A DNA stretch of 64,000 bases from contig NBBA01000014.1 in NCBI GenBank assembly GCA_002794785.1, positions 1 through 64,000 of the forward strand, read 5' to 3'. Origin of the DNA: Coniferiporia sulphurascens (taxonomy: Eukaryota; Basidiomycota; Agaricomycetes; Hymenochaetales; Hymenochaetaceae). Below the pieces are notes generated by a model that searched no databases, was not told where the DNA came from, and was given only the letters and a program-made list of their open reading frames with translations. A program made the position numbers and the translations under genes. Below, one piece after another: positions 9,989 to 21,400 of this stretch; positions within the stretch are counted from its first letter, which is position 1, and each line of letters begins with the position of its first letter.

Positions 9989-11449
9989 GCCCAACATAAA
10001 ATTGCAGTAAAAAGCAGTTTAATTCATCTCTTGTCTCTTACCACCATCATCAGCTCTAACACTCTAGTGAGTAGAGGGTAACAAGCCTACCCTAAACTAA
10101 CTAGCATTATTGTGTGAATCTGTTATTACTTGCTTCAATCCCTTAATCAAGGAGCGAATCTAACAGTTAGCAGACGTAGTGAAGCAGCTCTCAGTCGATG
10201 TGGGGAACCTCACCTGCCAGGTCTCCTCCCTGGCTTCACACCCTGCCCTGTGGCCTCAGCAGGCCCCACAGCAGACTCCCACCAACGTGGGAGGAACCAC
10301 CCCCGCCCCCACCACCATGGCAATGGTTGCCACAACCATCACTCCGGCACAGCTTGAGGCCGCAGCAAAAGTCGTGCCGGCTGGAGCCCCAATGACGTAC
10401 GCTCAGTTAGCGGCGATAGCAGCTAACCTCCCCCAGCCCCCCGCAGCCCAGACAGCCCCAGCAAAGAAGGTGAAGAAAGTCCGGCAACCACCACCCCCCC
10501 CCAAAATGTACACCAAGGAACCTACCTTGGTACTAACACTGCGGGACCTAGTCGCCCCTGCAGCTATGCATAAGTCAGGCACACCTCTCATGGAAATGGC
10601 CTGGGGTTTCTTCTGGGCCCTACCTACTGCTGACGTGGTCATCGTGCTGTCCTCCAAGTTCAACGTGAAGGGCAACCTGGTGACCACCTTTGCAGAAAGA
10701 CCCACCTCCTCCACTCCCACCACATCAGTGATCATTGACCGCCATGCGGATGCATTCACAAAGTACATGCGTGATTGCTGCCTAGCCCTCCCAGCGGACC
10801 AGCCCATTTCGGACCGATTCCAACTAACCCCCTCCAGAGTTCGCCCTAGATCGACATTACGCATCTCTATGGTGCCCTGCAGGGATGTCTTCTTTGGGCA
10901 AAACCCCCACCCCATCACCGAGGCGGCACTCCTCGCAGAAGTCCACCAAAACCCCTCCCTCAAGCACCTCGATTTCATGGTGCCACCCCACTATGCGACG
11001 GTTCTGGAAAAGCTTCCCGTCTTGGCGGCATGCCTGGTATCCTTCACCTTCGTTGACCCAGACAGGCAAACCCGAGCACACCTCCTCAAGAGAAACAGGG
11101 TTTACCTATTCGGATCCTCCCTCCGCCTTTCGGTCCCACCGGTCCAGCCCGGCCTCACCCAGTGTGAGCACTGCCAAGGACTCGGCCACAGAAAGAAGGG
11201 CTGCCAAGCCCAGGCTCGTTGCGCCAAATGTGCTGGACAGCACTTGACAGCCAACCATCATAAGTTGTGCACATACTGTGCAAATGATGCAGTCGAAGGA
11301 GACGCCTGCCCCCACCCCTGCCACTGTGCTAACTGCCAGAGTGACCACCCTGCCACCCTTCCCACCTGCCCGAAGAAGAAGCGCTTCTGCGTCATCGACT
11401 CCGCCCTCCAGGTTGAAGAGGACACTGATGCCTTCATGGAAGAGGACCA

Positions 11450-12039
11450 ATGAGTGCACAAATCCATGTACTGTCAATGGGGTCCCCTCCCGCCATCCCC
11501 GAAAGCTTATCATGCAGTCGGTGGACCACCCTCGCCATGAGCTCTCTGCAGTTGCTCAAGTCCTCTGCCACGCCAGTCCCTATGGGGGCTACTGGCTGAG
11601 TTTTGACTCAGCCTACCGACGCAGGCATGGCCTGATCTCACACTGTAGATGGCACAACCACCCCCCCTGGCCGGCCCAGTCAACTGCGCATGTTTTAGGC
11701 GGTTGCCTCACCTTCCGACCTTGGATACGAAAGATCTGGCCCCCCTGTGACCCCCTTCTGACCCACCACACTGAGTGGGCCGATGAAAACCGTCTCCAGG
11801 TTCTGCGCCGCTGGCTTAAGCTGACGGGGCACCTCAACCGCCTCTCAGACCGTACCTCGGCCACCATCTGCCTGGCCTTTGCTGTGATGGAGCTTGAGGG
11901 ACACCTGACTGACGAAGATATGGACTTGGACCTCCTCAGGGAATACATGAGTCATATGCTTGGAAGCCATACCCAGGACCCAGACCTGGCTCTCTTGGAG
12001 CTCTCAGGTGCGCTTCCTCCCTTTTCCTCTGGTCTATGA
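11450..12039 (+). pseudogene. LINE copy 2 ORF2, internally deleted
   Basis: ORF2 begins on the ATGA overlap (11450) and keeps only about ten codons. The sequence then jumps near 11475-11480 to the C-terminal region (MQSVDHPRHELSAVAQVL onward, with the CRWHNHPPWP and WADENRL blocks), in a different frame. Endonuclease, RT and RNase H are missing, so the copy cannot make its own RT. Confidence 0.8.
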
Positions 12040-12360
12040 CTGCCTTTCGGACTCTCCTGCATATGTCCTGGCTGGCGCTCTCGCCCTCCCTTTCCAATTC
12101 TAAGCTACCCCCATTTGCCTGATGTCATCCTTTTTGGCTTGGCCGTAGTTACATGTATTCCTCCCTCTTTCTTGGTTTTGTAACTAATAGGGGCCCTTCC
12201 CACTCTGGCACCCTTCAAGGAGCAGGGCCCCTGCCCAGTTTTGTGTGCTGTGCGATGATGGGCGCTTCTGTTGTTATGTAGTTAGGGCCCCCCCTTTGGG
12301 GGGCAGCTTGTAATTATGTAATACTGCAGGAATAATAAAAAAATAAAAAAATAAAAAAAC

Positions 12361-13440
12361 GAGGACATCCCTGGGAACGAATGGGCAGACTCTGAGGTGA
12401 AGTTAGCAACTGAGCTTCCCCCTGCCACCTTAGCCCCCTCTATCTCCGCTCTGAAGGAAGTCGCCACCCACACACTTAGCAGACGCTGGTCCCTTCAGCT
12501 GGCCTGCCCCCTGGCCTCCACCGCTGACAAATACTTGGCAGTAATGGGGCCTCCCACTCAACGACTGAGAAAACTCCTCACCATCTCAGTCGACCACCCC
12601 CGATCAGAGCTCACTGCAGTGGCGCAGGTCCTCTGTCGAGCCGGTCCCTACGGGGGCTACTGGTTGAGCTTTGACTCAGCTTACCAGCAAAGACATGGCC
12701 TGATCTCCCACTGCAGGTGGCACAACCACCCACCATGGCCGGCTCAGTCAACCTCCCACATCCTAGGTGGATGTGAAACATTCCAGCCCTGGATAAGACG
12801 AGTATGGCCAAGAAGCGACCCCCTCCCTGTCCACCATTCGGAATGGGCAGACGAAAACCACCTCCTGGTACTAAGGCGCTGGCTATGCCTCACAGGCCAC
12901 CTCAACTGAATGTCCAACTGCACAGCCAGAGCGATTCACCTCGCCTTCACAGTTATGGAATTAGACGGACTCCCCATGGACAATGACCTCGACTTGGACA
13001 CCCTCCGGGGTTATGTGCAAAGGTTGCTCGGATCCAGGACTCAGGACGCAGACCCAGCCCTCTTGGAGCTTTCAGGTACGCTCCCACCATTTCCCACTGA
13101 CTCTTGATTGCCCTTCAGATTCCCCATTGGTTTCTTCTATGGCACCTGCAGCCACTCCTTTCCTCTTCTAAGGGACTGCCTTTTCCTGATCTCGCTTTGA
13201 CTTGGTTGGGTTAGAAATAGTCGCAATATGTATGCCTCCCTCCCCCTTTTTCTCCTCTTTCCCCTAATAGGGTGTGTAAGCCCACTAGGCCTCCCTCAGG
13301 AGGCATGTGCCCTGCCCAGTTTCGCTCGATGAGTGATGACGGGCGCCTCGGTAGTTAGGTAGTTTACAGGCAGCCCCTACAGGGCCGCAGGTGTATTGTG
13401 TAGCTCAGTAGGAATAATAAAATTTAAAAAAAAAAAAAAA
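12361..13440 (+). pseudogene. 5'-truncated LINE of another subfamily (ORF2 C-terminus and 3' UTR)
   Basis: It starts inside the RNase H motif DIPGNEWAD and reads in frame to a TGA at 12907-12909, then resumes to 13107. The 3' UTR differs from the main family: the terminal hairpin is GCCCCTACAGGGC-like and the last bases are TGTATTGTGTAGCTCAGTAG before AATAATAAAATTT and poly(A). This suggests a separate subfamily with conserved architecture. Confidence 0.8.
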
Positions 13441-13694
13441 AAGGCCATGCCTGCAGTGGTAGGCTGAGTCGAAACTCAGCCAGTAGCCCCCATAGGAACC
13501 GGTGCGGCAGAGGACCTGAGTGACTGTGGTTAGCTCTTTGTGTGGGTGGTCAACCGAATGCATGAGTAGCTTTTGAGGTTGGTGTGATGGGAGGCCATGG
13601 ACTGCTAGGTACTTATTGGCAGTTGAGGCAAGAGGGCAGGCTAGCGAGAATGTCCATCGCTCCATGAGGGTGTGGACAGCGACCTCTTTTAGTG
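13441..13694 (-). pseudogene. LINE ORF2 C-terminal fragment fused to a non-LINE module
   Basis: The minus strand reads ALKEVAVHTLMERW through the GSYGGYWLSFDSAY block, then is cut at 13441 by the neighbouring LINE tail. On its 5' side it joins the 148-bp module at 13694/13695, in frame with an open frame through the module. The fusion is best read as a chimeric reverse transcript. Confidence 0.75.
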
Positions 13695-13842
13695 CCAGAA
13701 TTAAAGGGTACCCTTGTGGGGCCCCACTACGTGTGCACCTTCCTTGTGACATAGAAGCCTGACTGGTGGGACTTACACCCGACACGCTGTCCTCTACGAC
13801 ACGCTGGATTGGGAAGGGCGTGCCATGCCAGGGAGACATTCC
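13695..13842 (-). repeat. 148-bp non-LINE module, copy 1
   Basis: It matches 32097-32244 in reverse complement over its full length, with mostly single-base differences. Both copies sit 5' of a truncated LINE and end at the same module base (TTTAATTCTGG) but join LINE ORF2 at different positions. One frame stays open in both copies (MSPWHGTPFPIQ..., SQASMSQGRC), so it may be a piece of an unknown transcript. Confidence 0.8.
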
Positions 13843-14014
13843 GAGTGGGGGTTGCGGCGCTGTAGGCACTACCCCACCCATTGGGTGCCCCCCCTACCTT
13901 ACACATTCCCCCCCTTACCCTGCTTTCCATTGTAGAGTGCCACTTGTTTCTGGGAATCAACTTAAGCACGCAATAGGACTTACTCCTGAGTGTCTTGAGT
14001 GCAACATAAGCTGT
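13843..14014. other. Unassigned stretch beside the module
   Basis: About 170 bp matching no other sequence in the window. It may be more of the module's source sequence, missing from the second copy, or old host DNA. No coding signal was seen. Confidence 0.35.
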
Positions 14015-14643
14015 CTACCCAAGGAGTTGCGCCGCTGCCTGTTTGTGGCTTTCGCCGGGGGTGGTGTTGGCCACAGCTTCGAAGTAGCTGGAGCGCAGGT
14101 CGGTGATGGCGTCCAGGAATCTGTCCAGTGGGCTGCGAGCCATGCTTGGGCAGGGGCGGGGGGTGTGGGGCGACAGGGCCGTTGCGTCCCGCTTTTGTGA
14201 CATGGCAGGTGAGGGTGTCCGGTATGGGGGGTCTGAGTTCGGGAGGTAGTCCTCTTCGTTTCCAGTGTCATAGTTGTGGGGCTCTATGACATTGGAGGTG
14301 GCAGACAGGGGGCGGCTATTAAACTGTTCGAACATAGCTGTGAAGGCCGCATTCGAGACGCCTATAGCAGAGGAGGGAGCCAGGCAGAGGGCGTCTGGCG
14401 ACGATTCCGGGGTGGGTGTCTGGGCGGAGGGCTGGGCATAGGGTATGGGGGTCGTTTCACATTGAGCAGCAATGATAGCTTCGGCAGCCAGGTTGGTGGC
14501 CGTCTCAGTGGCCCTTGCTGCGGCTAGGCTAGCTGATGAGGATGAGGGGATGGTAGGTCTTGTGCGATGAAAAGCACCACGATAATCTGACATGGGGGAG
14601 TTTTAGCTGCCTGCACTAGTGAGATGGTGGTGGTTACTGGTCA
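14015..14643 (-). pseudogene. LINE 5' end with ORF1 N-terminus
   Basis: The 5' signature CATCCTTCTTGACCAGTAACC ends near 14643. ORF1 starts at ATG 14593 and reads 192 aa to a stop at 14015. It is rich in Ser, Thr, Pro and Ala and starts MSDYRGAFHRTRP. The zinc-knuckle part is absent. It is the cleanest ORF1 N-terminus in the window, and its sequence differs from copies 1 and 2. Confidence 0.75.
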
Positions 14644-16095
14644 AGAAGGATGAGCGTACCTGATAGCTCCAAGAGGGCTGGGTCCGAGTCCCGAGTTCTG
14701 GGTCCGAGCATAAGACACATGTATTCCTGTAGGAGGTCCAGGTCCATATCCTCATTGGTTGGGTGTCCATCTAGGTCCATTGCGGTGAAGGCCAGCCGAA
14801 TGGCGCCTGTGGCACGGTCAGAGAGGCGGTTTAGGTGCCCTGTCAGCCTTAGCCAATGGCACAAAACTGGGAGGTGGTTTTTGTCAGCCCACTCTGAGTG
14901 GTGGACTGGGAGAGGGTCCCGAGGTGGCCACACACGCTGTATCCATGGGTGGAAGGTGCTACAGCTGCCGAGGATGTGGGCGGTCGACTGCACGGGCCAG
15001 GGGGGGTGGTTGTGCCACCTGCAGTGCGAGATTAGGCCATGCCTGCAACGGTAGGCTGAGTCGAAGCTCAGCCAGTAGCCCCCGTAGGGACCGGCGCAGC
15101 AGAGGACCTGCGCAACTGCCGATAGCTCGCTGCGTGGGTGGTCGACCGAATGCATGAGCAGCTTTTGAGGTCGGTGTGAGGGGAGGCTGTGAACTGCCAG
15201 GTACTTGTCGGTGGTTGAGGCAAGGGGGTGGGCTAGCGAGGACGTCCATCGCTCCATGAGGGTGTGGATGGCGACCTCTTTTAGTGCGGAGGTGGAAGGT
15301 TTGAGGTTGGATGGGGGGAGCTCTGTTGCCAGCTTTGCTTCCATGTCAGCCCATTCATTGCCAGGGATGTCCAAGTGACTGGGACACAATACAAAATGAA
15401 TGGTGAGCTGGGGGTACGAATCCAGCAGAGTCTCAACACCCGCTTTCCAGATGTGGAGGAGGTGGGCACCAGGGGCGGCAGCCCAGGTATGGAAAAGGTG
15501 GAGGGCGGTCAGTGAATCGGATAGAAAGAAGATGTCTGATGCGATGTGCAGTTGTGCCAGGAGGCGGCATGCTACCCAGCCCAGGGCCGTGGTGAGGGAG
15601 AATTCCTCAGCGTCCATGGCTGTGGCACAGGTGGGGGACTCCAGTCGGCGGGACCAGAGTCGGGTGTGGCTGAGCATTGCGCAGATGGCTGAACCTGACT
15701 TATTGTCAATGCGGGAGCCGTCAGTGAATACCTGGACGTGGGGGGTGAGGCCTAGTTGGTGCGCTGCCGTTACAAATGATTTCTGGGTGTCGGCGCTAAC
15801 CGGGGTGATGGGAGTGGTGAAGAGGACTCGGCCTTTCGTGAAGGCCAGAGGATCCATCCATGGGGGATGCATGTATGCAGGGACCTGTTGAACCTGGGGG
15901 GCTTGGACCTGCAATGAAAGGGAGAAAGGTCTATTAGCTATGTTTTTAAAAAATTTTCAACCAATAGAGTGCAGGGTGCGCCAGAGATGCAGGGAATGGG
16001 TCGTCTTTATATACTCGAAATAGAAAGAGAGAGGGGGAACAGAGCAAAGAAAATTTGTGGAATGGGGGGAGGCGTCTTTGAAGACGCCCAGGATC
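14644..16095 (-). pseudogene. LINE ORF2 RNase H and C-terminal part
   Basis: A 426-codon frame (14634-15914) holds the end of the RT thumb region, RNase H (FTDGSRIDNKSG, DAEEFSL, LSDSLTALHL, GNEWADMEAKLA) and the C-terminal Cys/His region. LINE sequence continues to 16095 in another frame, where a chromovirus LTR cuts it at GGATC (16091-16095). The other half of this LINE is not found beyond 29764, so the locus has been rearranged. Confidence 0.85.
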
Positions 16096-16656
16096 TGTTA
16101 AGCTCAACGGTTACACGGTGATCGATGTCGGGGTTTCCTGATTGTCGGGACTGATGGTTACGGCAATGGGGCTTCCTAGATGTCGTAAGTCGAAGGTGAT
16201 CGTCGATGGGGCTTCCTGATCGACGATGTGGATGCGAGGTGCTTCTTAGCAGAGTCGGGTTATGACAAAGCAACTAATGGCCAAGTGGCACACAGTAGAC
16301 TGGTGGTAGCAGATAATGGGCTTGTATGAACAAAGAGCACAAGCTTAGGGCTTGTGCTACTGAAGTTACATGCTTATATGCTACTCTATGTGTTTGCTAC
16401 TGTAGCAACTTGGTTAGGTATGTTTGCCAGATGAAGGAAGGTCATGGAAACTCAAGGAAGGCCTTGGTAATACAAGTACGGTGATCAGTAAGCAAAGCAC
16501 ATCATGATGGTGCAATAAGGTGTCATCATGGTGTCTTATGGTGCAAGGCAAATAAGGATTAGTAAGGTAGAGGAATGGGGGAGTTGCGCTGACTGATGAT
16601 GATGAAGAGGAAGTGAGTCAGTGCAAATAAAGGGAAAGTAAGGGAAAATTGTAACA
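16096..16656 (-). repeat. 3' LTR of element 1
   Basis: 561 bp, TGTTAAG to TGTAACA on the plus strand. The left flank is LINE ORF2 ending GGATC; the inner side abuts a polypurine tract. Confidence 0.95.
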
Positions 16657-17143
16657 TTGCCTCCTATTTAGGATCGACAAGTCACTGAATTGTCAAAAAT
16701 AAAAATAAAATAAAAAAATAGAAGATGGGTAAAGGAAAGGAAATATAAGAATCCAAGTGTATCAAAATGCCGGCCTAGCAGGTCTTTAAGTGTAATGCTA
16801 GGTTCACCACAGAGTTTGTTACCATGCTCTTTGGTATCTAATCCAGGTCTTTCACCAATATTAATGGTATGATGTCCGAAGACAGTGAAAAAGCGGAAAA
16901 AGGATGCAAGAAGAATCCCTAACCCAGATTGCGAGTCATATTAGCCTATAGGGCCAAGTGAAGGCCAATAAACAATAAGGAAAAGGCAAGCTGCCAACAA
17001 AGACGATAACAAGCAGGGAAATGGGCGTAAAAAAGGATAAATTGAAAACGCACTAGTGGGCCTTTTAAGGTCATACCCAGGAGTAGTAGTTTAGGGTCGT
17101 TGCGGACACACACTAGTTTACTGTCATTGCGGACTAGAACTGC
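16657..17143 (-). other. Polypurine tract and 3' non-coding region of element 1
   Basis: Next to the 3' LTR the minus strand reads CTAAATAGGAGGCAA (16657-16671), a polypurine tract for plus-strand priming; element 3 has CTAAATGGGAGGCAA. The rest, to 17143, is AT-rich and nearly identical to 37580-38048. A 72-codon frame in element 3 (37597-37815) is disrupted here by a one-base loss, so I do not call it a gene. Confidence 0.6.
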
Positions 17144-18455
17144 CTAGTTAGACTGGTCATCATTGTTAGACCCCATATCAACATCGTCGAGGTTGATGCC
17201 GGCGGCGATGTCGTCCATGTATGACTGGAGAAGAACACGAGCCCCTAGGTCAGAGAGGCGTACCAAGCGTCTTCTGTTTGTTGTTGACGGGGGTCGATTC
17301 TCGTCTGGAGTAGATGCCGGTGCACTGGGGTTTGTCGGGGTTGCCTCCCATCCATGTTGTGGGCATTCGCTGGGGGGGTGGTGTGGCGCGTTCTTCTTGC
17401 ACCATGGGCACATATACTGTATGCAGTATGTTGTGAGGTGTGTGGGTGATAGACACACGGAGCAGTGTGTGCGCAAGGATGACGAGGACGATGACTGAGA
17501 CTGAGTTGGGGCTTCGACCGGAAGTGGCTCCGTTTGTGTTGCGGAGTTGCGACGAGTGGTTGTGGGCAAGGATGGGACCGTTGGGACGAGTGGTGGATCC
17601 GGTGTGGGGCGGTAGAGATGCACCTGAGGATGAAGAGGGATGAGTACTCGATGGATCCCTTCTTCTTCGAGTGCCTCATAGTCCGTGTTACGTAGTAGGC
17701 AGAGATCGTCGACCAGATTACTTATCCTCGAGTCCAGCATTTCCGTGATTTCCTGGGCCTGCCACACTAGACGTTGCATATCCTCCAGCGTCCGTAGGCA
17801 TTGTCACATCCTGTTGACTTGGTGGGCTCGTGGGTGGGATGCTAGTAGTCTGTTGATGTCCATATCCAGGTCTGGGGCTGCGAGTACGTGCTGGAGGATG
17901 GTACACGGGAGGAGGGGTGTGGTTGGCCGGTTCAGATCTGGGACCGGGTATCTGCGTCGGGTTGCCAGATGGTGATGGCGGCGGTATTCCACACTGGTCC
18001 CGCTGTTCCTGGGCTGCGAGTGCGAGTTCATGGAATAGAGTCGCTTGGTTGTGTAAATTGGCGAGGTGAAGGAGTAGGTCGATGGAGGGTGGGTCTGTGC
18101 GACTTAACTGATTTTCTAGGCCTTCTATCTCAAACTCAATTTCAGTGAGATCCGATGGTTGGATGAAATCCTCTGGGAAGGTGCGTCTTAGTTGTTCAAT
18201 GACGTCCTGGTGGGTAGGGGCAGTCCTGCATGGTTGATACTCCTGGTGGTGGATTTCGACTGGTGGGTTTTGAATAGGGAGAGTTGGAGAGAGTGGTCAG
18301 CGATTTGCGACAGTGGGGTAGCGTATGTGTGGGGTGCGATGAGTGTGGGTGCGGATGGTGGTGGTAAGTGCGCAAACGAAGACAAATAAACCGGTGGGTA
18401 TGGCGATGGCGAGATACCAGAGGTGATTGTCGGTGGTGATGTATGTGGTGGGCAT
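17144..18455 (-). pseudogene. Element 1 envelope-position ORFs (TM protein and Cys/His protein), broken
   Basis: Downstream of pol, ATG 18455 opens a frame with one hydrophobic helix (LWYLAIAIPTGLFVFV) followed by basic residues. A TGA about 52 codons in breaks it. The overlapping second frame (from 18031) continues through HHHLATRR and HVLAAPDLDMDINRLLASHPRA, stops at a TGA that is Arg in element 3, then reads 17144-17779. That part has a helical region (EMLDSRISNLVDDL) and the Cys/His cluster CSVC...YMCPWCKKNAPHH...ECPQH. I know no homologue. Position resembles env, but nothing shows an envelope function. Confidence 0.65.
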
Positions 18456-18485
18456 AGGAGGGGAACAAAGAGTGGGTGATGGGGT

Positions 18486-21400
18486 TTAGGTGATGTTTTT
18501 GAGGTTTTTATACGTGTCTAGGGTGTCAGAAGCATGTGAAAGGTCTTTTTCGGCAAGCCATTGGTTTTCGGAAGACGGGTATCCAGTCCACTTTACAAGG
18601 AAACGCCGTTGGTTCCTGGCGCCCTTGTGTGAGATGATGGCCTCTATTTCGTATTCCTGCTGATCTTCTATCAGGTCAGGCGGTGGTTGACTGAATGGAG
18701 GTCCGTGTGCATCGGTCTCCGAGTACGCTGAAAGAAGTGAGGCGTGGAAAACAGGGTGAATATGCCATGCCTCAGGTAATTTGAGGCGGTAATTCAGGGG
18801 TGATAGTACCTGAATTATGGGAAATGGTCCCTCCCGTTTAGGCAATAATTTGCGGGAGCGGTTGGGGAAGTGCAAATTAGTGGCTTCTAACCAAACTTTG
18901 TCACCAAGTTTGAATGGTTTGAAGCCTCGTGCTCCGAAACATGCCATATGGGTGCGTGCTAGGTCATGGGTGGCGAGCGCTTCTTTTCTGATTGATGAAA
19001 GAAGGCGCAGGCGCTGTGAGAGAGATGGGAGATCGGTATCTTCTATCACCACGGGTATGGGTATTGGGTTGTATCCTAGCATGACAGTGAATGGTGAAGT
19101 CTTGGTTACTGAATGGGTCTGGATATTGTGTGAGAATTCCAGGTCTGTGAGTGAGTCAGCCCAGGAATGGGGTGACATGCCGCAGTAAATGCGCAGATAA
19201 GCTTCTACTTCCTGATTGGCATGTTCCGTTTGTCCATCAGTTTGAGGATGATATGCCATTGACAGTTTTGATTTAATTCCGAGGCGTTTGCATAACGTCT
19301 GGAAAACCTGTGACACAAATTGAGGTCCTCTGTCCGAAATAATGCGTTTGGGAAGCCCGAAGCGTTGATAAACGTTGTCATGGTAACATTTTGCTGTTCC
19401 TAGCGCATCAATGGTCTTGTGGCAGGGAATAAGAACAATCCCTTTTGAAGAATCGTGGTCCACGACTACCATAATGGAGTCGTATCTGTTTGATGCGGGT
19501 AGGTCTGTGATGAAATCCATGGATACCGATTGGAATGGAAGCATGGATGCATCTGCGGGTATCGGAAGCATGGGCGGCTTGGTTGGGTGCGTGTTGATTT
19601 TCATCTGTTGGCATGCCGTGCATCCTTTGATATAATTCCCTACAAATACCATTAATCCGGGCCACCAATAGTGTTGTCGCACTAATTGGGAGGTTTTGAA
19701 TACCCCTGGATGGCCGAATGACAGAAGATCATGGAACATCATTAGAATTTCTCGTTTAATTTCCGTGTTGTCCGGTATATAGACCCGTTTCTGGTATCGG
19801 AGAAGGCCGGAATCGATGGACCAATCCTCAAGTGAGAATCTGAATGGAGATGGAATTCGTAGTGCTCGTGCATCCTGTGTTGTTTTCGCAAATGAATCCC
19901 CTTCTTGGGTGTCTCGGATGCGGTTCTGGAGGTCAACATTGATTGTTCCAATAAACAGAGTTTCTGGTAGCATAATACGTTCTTCTAGTGGTTCCTTGCC
20001 GTGATCAGGGCGTCTAGATAGTGCGTCTGCTCCCGGAATGGACTTTCCTGGGCGATGAGTGATTATGCAGTTGAACTGGGATAAAAATAGGTTCCACTGC
20101 GATTGTCTTGGTGTTAGGCGATGTTCCGATCTGAAGTAAGACAGATTTTTGTGATCGCACCAAATTGTGGTAGTATGTGGATTGCCAAGGAGGTAGTGTT
20201 GCCATGCTTCGAGGCCTTGTATTATCCCTAGGAGTTCTCTATCATAGACCTCATAGCGTTGTTGTGCTGGTCCAAATGTTTCCGAAATGTAACTGCAAGG
20301 TTGTAAATCGCCATTAGAGTTTGCCTGATAAAGTACCGCCCCCGAAGCCACTTTGGATGCGTCCGTTTCGAGGATGAATGGTTTAGTGGGGTCTGGTACA
20401 AGTAGAGCCGGTTTGTCTAGGAAGAGCATTTTAAGTTTCATGAACGCTTGGTCCCTTTCAGGTGTCCATTTCCATTGTTCATTTGTGCGGGTAAGTTCGT
20501 TGAGTGGGTATACGATATCCGAGAAACTGGGAATGAAACATCTGTAATAGTTGCAGAAACCCATAAAGCTTCTGAGCTGTTTAACAGTGTGGGGGGTAGG
20601 CCAATCAGCAATTCCAGCTAGTTTGACTGGGTCCATGTGGATGTTATCTGGGGTGATAATCATTCCCAAGAATTTGACGCTTTGTACCCCAAATAGGCAT
20701 TTCTCCGGTTTGCAATAAAGGTCATTGGCTGCGCATAGATCCAGGACATGGCACGTGCGCTGGTAGAGTTCTTCCATCGAGTTGGCCGGGATGAGTATGT
20801 CATCCATGTAGATCAGGGTTCCATCTTCTAAAATGACGAAGCAGAAAGTATTGTCCATGAACGCTTGAAATGTGGCAGGCGAGTTGCATAAGCCGAAAAA
20901 CATGACGGTAGGTTCGAATAATCCTCGAGGAGTTTTAAAAGCGGCTTTCCATTGATCGCCATCTTTTATTTGGATATTATTGTAGCCTGAGTGGAGGTCG
21001 AGTTTTGTGAAGTACTTTGCTCCTTTGAGTTTGTCCATAAGGTCACTGATCAGGGGTAGTGGGTACACGTTTTTAATGGTTCCTTCATTAAGTGCACAGT
21101 AATCTTGGGATCCCCGGAGACTTGTATCTTTCTTCCCAACAAAGAAGAAAGGGGAGGCCATTGGTGATTTGGATGGGCGGATGTAGCCCTTGCGCAGGTT
21201 TTCATCTAGGAATTCGTCGAGTGCTACCAGTTCTTTGGGTGCTAGTGGGTAGATTTTACAGTCATGTGGTATAAAATCAGGTTTGAGATCAATGGCGTGG
21301 TCATATGGTCTAGAGATTGGGAATTGTTCTGCCGATTTTTTGCGAAAAATGTCAAGGTACTGATGGTATTCAGGGGGAATCATTTGCTCTACCGGTTTTG

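Larger units (their letters stand above)
8823..10165 (+). mobile_element. ORF-bearing solo-LTR-like unit A (1,343 bp, TSD GTTAG)
   Basis: The unit runs from TGTTAGTAAA to AATCTAACA. GTTAG is duplicated at 8818-8822 and 10166-10170, and the host LINE ORF1 frame is restored across it. TATAAAA at 9982-9988 lies 184 bp from the 3' end, as expected for U3-R-U5. U3 contains a 217-codon frame (8879-9529) and three copies of TACYGGAAYAT (9834-9956). The region 9530-9980 has no ORF. It is AT-rich, unlike the GC-rich LINE around it. No internal region is attached. A stand-alone non-autonomous element is the alternative to a solo LTR. Confidence 0.85.
7515..11453 (+). pseudogene. LINE copy 2 ORF1, split by two LTR insertions
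   Basis: The likely start is ATG 7515, in the family context 'AAACTCCCCCATG'. A TGA occurs at codon 11. The frame is cut by a solo LTR at 7814 (TSD CAGAC) and an ORF-bearing LTR at 8823 (TSD GTTAG). Reading across the second insertion restores ...ISVLADVVKQLSVDVGN.... The segment 10179-11453 (424 aa) is uninterrupted and ends with the zinc-knuckle array (CEHCQGLGHRKKGC and further C-x2-C pairs). The stop overlaps an ATG as ATGA (11450-11453). Sequence is clearly diverged from copy 1, so this is a separate subfamily. Confidence 0.85.
7456..12360 (+). mobile_element. LINE copy 2, ORF2-deleted, with two LTR insertions
   Basis: It starts with the family's 5' signature (CATCCCTTCTTGACC) and ends with GCAGGAATAATAAA and an A-rich tail near 12360. 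ORF1 is nearly complete once two insertions (7814-8371 and 8823-10165) are removed. ORF2 is reduced to its first codons and its C-terminus. The 3' stem is GGGGCCCT at 12190-12197 with AGGGCCCC at 12224-12231. It could only have moved in trans, or was deleted after insertion. Confidence 0.85.

Noticed and set aside
13405..13881. 158-codon ORF looking like a fusion of a novel domain to a LINE C-terminus
   Set aside because: The join is the module/LINE breakpoint. The second module copy is not in frame with its LINE, so a designed fusion protein is unlikely.
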